Source: Alteribacillus sp041949975 (lineage in GTDB: Bacteria > Bacillota > Bacilli > Bacillales > Marinococcaceae). Taken from it: DNA of 64,000 nt. Location: positions 62,001 through 126,000 of the forward strand of contig NZ_JBHFQG010000006.1 in NCBI RefSeq assembly GCF_041949975.1, read 5' to 3'. This document shows, one piece after another, positions 61,628 to 64,000 of the stretch. The translations under genes and the position numbers were made by a program. The notes beneath the pieces are model-generated. The model was given only the letters and a program-made list of their open reading frames with translations. It did no database searches and had not been told where the DNA came from. Within the stretch, counting starts at the first letter, position 1, and every line of letters begins with the position of its first letter.

Positions 61628-62174
61628 TTGGAACCTCCCCTTTCATTACCACCGGTATTCCATATTCCATTTTTACAGCAAGCTCTGCTTGATCTGTGAA
61701 GTATTGGTGAAGCTCTCCGAGTATTTTTATATACCTATACACTTGTTCGCTCTCAGGGATAGGTTCTTGAAATAGATCATTACTTATAATAATGAGATGA
61801 CTGCATGCATCCTCTAACACGGAAACTGCTGATTTTACACGGTCTTTCACTACTGATGAAAGCTGCGGAGGCTCTACATCTGAAAACACTTCATTACTTA
61901 GCCATGTTGTTAAACAATCCAAAAAAATAATGTCATTTTTGCTAATACTTTTGGCACAAACATCTAATCTTTTGGATTGCTCTATTGTTAACCAGGCATC
62001 ACTTCTTAATTGCCTTTCTTTTTTATGCAGGTCAATTCTTTTTTTCATTTCAGAGTCGGTCGTTCGTGCTGTTGCTATGTATATAAGCCTTCCACCTGCT
62101 TGTAATTTTTCAGCATAATCTTCTCCCCAGCTGCTTTTTCCGCTTCTAACACCACCGCAAATAAATGTAAGCAT
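61584..62174 (-). CDS. cobU: Adenosylcobinamide kinase / guanylyltransferase
   Basis: Phosphorylates adenosylcobinamide and then transfers GMP to it. It has 196 residues from 62174 (MLTFICGGVRSGKSSWGEDY) with AAGGTGG upstream. The P-loop GGVRSGKS is complete and YIATARTTDSEMKKRIDLHKKER is the second conserved block with the guanylylated histidine. FLDCLTTWLSN and IIISNDLFQEPIPES follow. The start shares one base with the cobD stop. Confidence 0.92.
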   Translation of the reverse strand: MLTFICGGVRSGKSSWGEDYAEKLQAGGRLIYIATARTTDSEMKKRIDLHKKERQLRSDAWLTIEQSKRLDVCAKSISKNDIIFLDCLTTWLSNEVFSDVEPPQLSSVVKDRVKSAVSVLEDACSHLIIISNDLFQEPIPESEQVYRYIKILGELHQYFTDQAELAVKMEYGIPVVMKGEVPNERSDGLGDNLRCR

Positions 62175-63250
62175 CAGCCAGACCACCTTGTAAGCATATG
62201 TAGTAATTGATCATTTTCACTTTTCTTTTTTACCGCTAAGCGAATATACTTTCCATTTAATCCAGGAAAGTGATAAGTATGCCTGGCATGAATACCATTT
62301 TGTACTAAAAACTTTAATAGCGGCTGCATGTCTGTTCGGTTATGGTGACGGATTAAATAAAAATTCACGTCAGAAGGAAATACCGTGATATGTTTTAAAG
62401 CCTGTATTTGTTTGATTACACGTTGTTTCTCTTTTTGAATCAGTTGAACTGTTTCATGCACAAATTCTTCTTGATTTATTAAATACATCATCGCTTGCCC
62501 AGCTATACTATTAATGTTCCACGGCGGTAAATAGATTTGTATTTTTTTTATTATTTCTTCTGAAGCTAGCATGTATCCCATTCTTAAACCTGGCAGAGTA
62601 TACATTTTTGTCATAGAGCGCAGTAAAATGAGAGGGAAATTTTTATTAATAAATGATTCAAATAAAAAAGGTGATTCCTGAAAATCATAAAATGCTTCGT
62701 CTACTACGGTTAACTTATTATTGGTTTTACAATATTGCAGCAGTTCCTCTATTTCTTTTGATGCTGAGGCAGTACCCGTTGGATTGTTAGGATGGCAAAA
62801 CCATATCCCATCTGCTTTCTCCAGCAATGGCTCGAGCTCTTGAAACTTCCATTTCCATTCCTCTTCTTCATTTGTTAAATATGAAACAATCTCTGCTCCA
62901 TTAGCTTCTAAAGCTTTTTTATATTCCGTAAACGTCGGTTGTACTAATATGACTTTTTTATTAGTAAACAATCTGGCTGCAGCCTGAATCAGCTCTGCTC
63001 CACCGTTACCTGGCATAACATTATAAAAATTACAGCTCAATTTTTGAGCCAGGCGTTTTCTCAATGTATTAGAATTTGGATCAGGATATTCATGGACTGT
63101 ATGTACCCAGTCAGAAAGCTTCTTTTTTATATCAGCTGGAGGTCCATAAGGGTTGGTGTTCACACTGAAATCAATAATACTTTTATTTGAGACCTGGTTC
63201 AGTTGTTCAGATAGAGCAGCGGGCATTGCTCCATGTTCAGGCCAAGACAT
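62174..63250 (-). CDS. cobD: Threonine-phosphate decarboxylase-like aminotransferase (CobD)
   Basis: PLP enzyme that makes (R)-1-amino-2-propanol phosphate from threonine phosphate for the aminopropanol arm. It has 358 residues. HGAMPAAL and DFSVNTNPYGPP open the protein as in CobD rather than HisC, CHPNNPTGT is the PLP pocket, and SMTKMYTLPGLRMGY carries the PLP lysine. AGGAGGAG precedes the ATG. It overlaps cbiB by 14 nt, its product being used by CbiB. HisC is excluded by the motifs and by the separate hisC at the window start. Confidence 0.9.
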   Translation of the reverse strand: MSWPEHGAMPAALSEQLNQVSNKSIIDFSVNTNPYGPPADIKKKLSDWVHTVHEYPDPNSNTLRKRLAQKLSCNFYNVMPGNGGAELIQAAARLFTNKKVILVQPTFTEYKKALEANGAEIVSYLTNEEEEWKWKFQELEPLLEKADGIWFCHPNNPTGTASASKEIEELLQYCKTNNKLTVVDEAFYDFQESPFLFESFINKNFPLILLRSMTKMYTLPGLRMGYMLASEEIIKKIQIYLPPWNINSIAGQAMMYLINQEEFVHETVQLIQKEKQRVIKQIQALKHITVFPSDVNFYLIRHHNRTDMQPLLKFLVQNGIHARHTYHFPGLNGKYIRLAVKKKSENDQLLHMLTRWSG

Positions 63251-64000
63251 AATACACTCCTCCTGCTATCCATAATAAACTTAGAAAGTAAAGAATGGAC
63301 AGATGCCATACAATCAGTCCTTCTTTTATACGATCTGCATGTAAAGGTTGATCTCCTCTTCCAAAATACGGACGGTTCACCCATTTATCCTGGTATGGAG
63401 TGGGACCACCAAGTCTCACCTGTAATACCCCAGCCATAGCGGCTTCTCCATAACCGCTGTTAGGGCTTTCATGTAACGATGCAAAACCTTTCACCACTGA
63501 CAATGCTTCCTTCCAATCAGCAGCTTTTATTTTCCAAATCGTACATATCATTAAAAAAGAAGTTATACGTGCTGGGATGTAGTTTAAAACATCGTCTGAA
63601 CGTGCTGCCGCCCAGCCGAACTCCTTAAATCTTGGTGAAGTATAACCAATCATCGCATCAGCTGTGTTGACATATCGGTACACCACCGCTAATGGGGCTC
63701 CACCAATAAATGCATAAAATAACGGTGCTGTTACACTATCTGATATATTTTCTCCGGTACTTTCTAACACAGATCGTGTTATTTGCTGTTCATCCATATG
63801 AAGTGTATCTCTTGATACAATCATGGCCGTTTGTTTTCTCGCCTTAGCTAATTGATTTTGTGAAAGAAGCATATATATTTTTTTAGCTTCCTTTACCATA
63901 CTTGTCCCGCCGATCATCAACCATAATATGAAAGCTTCTGTAAGGATGCCTGTCCATACCGAAAGCTGATAAGATAATAACGTTACCGCACCTGAAGCTA
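63237..64000 (-). CDS. cbiB: Adenosylcobinamide-phosphate synthase CbiB (5' end beyond window)
   Basis: Membrane enzyme that attaches aminopropanol (phosphate) to cobyric acid. The frame is open to the window edge, and the residues coded at 63921-64000 (TLLSYQLSVWTGILTEAF) continue the protein upstream of the first internal start. The family core is present: VSRDT, LESTGENISDSVTAPLFYA, GGAPLAVVYRYVNTADAMIGY and EFGWAAARSDDVLNYIPAR. First visible gene of the cobalamin operon. Confidence 0.93.
   Translation of the reverse strand, partial: ASGAVTLLSYQLSVWTGILTEAFILWLMIGGTSMVKEAKKIYMLLSQNQLAKARKQTAMIVSRDTLHMDEQQITRSVLESTGENISDSVTAPLFYAFIGGAPLAVVYRYVNTADAMIGYTSPRFKEFGWAAARSDDVLNYIPARITSFLMICTIWKIKAADWKEALSVVKGFASLHESPNSGYGEAAMAGVLQVRLGGPTPYQDKWVNRPYFGRGDQPLHADRIKEGLIVWHLSILYFLSLLWIAGGVYYVLA

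Noticed and set aside
1..64000. tRNA, rRNA, CRISPR array, prophage or defence island
   Set aside because: No cloverleaf genes, rRNA segments, regularly spaced repeats, integrase or defence-type proteins were recognised on either strand.

Overview
The window reads as a chromosomal stretch of an endospore-forming member of the Bacillaceae with low to moderate G+C content. It carries spoIVA, spoVIF, sleB-ypeB and a gerA-type operon, and its gene order largely follows the aro-trp / mtrAB / cmk-rpsA / recQ regions of Bacillus and relatives. Nearly everything lies on the minus strand; the exceptions are a small plus-strand group at 44.8-45.4 kb, fer-ppa at 48.5-49.4 kb and serA at 51-52.6 kb. The species cannot be fixed from the sequence alone. 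No rRNA, tRNA or CRISPR array was seen.

Layout, read along the minus strand from high to low coordinates. (1) 64.0-57.8 kb: late cobalamin nucleotide-loop and salvage operon (cbiB-cobD-cobU-cobQ-cobS-cobC-cobU-like-pduO). (2) 57.7-53.9 kb: gerA-gerB-gerC nutrient germinant receptor, then an M23 peptidase whose C-terminal LysM was lost through two indels, and an unknown 135-residue gene. (3) 52.6-50.5 kb (+): serA behind a complete T-box leader with a serine (AGC) specifier. (4) 50.5-38.5 kb: LysM-M14 peptidase, ppa, fer, ypbB-recQ, several small unknown genes, metallophosphoesterase, MecA-family adaptor, glutamate dehydrogenase, ypdA, asparaginase, prsW and a small zinc-ribbon gene. (5) 38.5-31.8 kb: SAM-I riboswitch followed by metI-yitJ-metH. 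(6) 31.6-29.2 kb: sleB-ypeB. (7) 29.2-28.7 kb: a chimeric insertion-sequence scar. (8) 28.6-20.2 kb: a decayed motI gene, cmk, plsC, an S1-domain protein, fni, yphA, der, plsY, gpsA and spoVIF. (9) 19.6-16.9 kb: yphE, yphF, spoIVA. (10) 16.8-10.3 kb: folE, mtrB (TRAP), hepS, menG, ubiA, ubiX, mqnA, hepT, ndk. (11) 10.2 kb to 1: cheR, aroC-aroB-aroH, then a TRAP-controlled attenuator in front of trpEDCFBA and hisC.

How the parts fit together. Chorismate made by aroC/aroB and upstream enzymes is split between tryptophan (trpEDCFBA), prephenate (aroH) and menaquinone. The menaquinone genes here are of the futalosine type (mqnA with UbiA- and UbiX-like partners) and sit between menG and the heptaprenyl diphosphate synthase genes. 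The window contains both halves of one regulatory circuit: the TRAP gene mtrB and, 10 kb away, an 11-triplet TRAP target ahead of trpE. The B12-dependent methionine synthase metH, driven from a SAM riboswitch, would use the cofactor supplied by the cobalamin operon at the other end of the window.

No obviously new defence or biosynthetic system was found. The most unusual items are the multiply broken motI, the IS3/IS1182 chimeric scar, the M23 peptidase with a two-indel LysM loss, a second CobU-like protein with a defective P-loop, the futalosine insertion in the hep/men cluster, the absence of hbs from its usual place, and a cluster of small unassigned genes with a perfect 14-bp palindrome.
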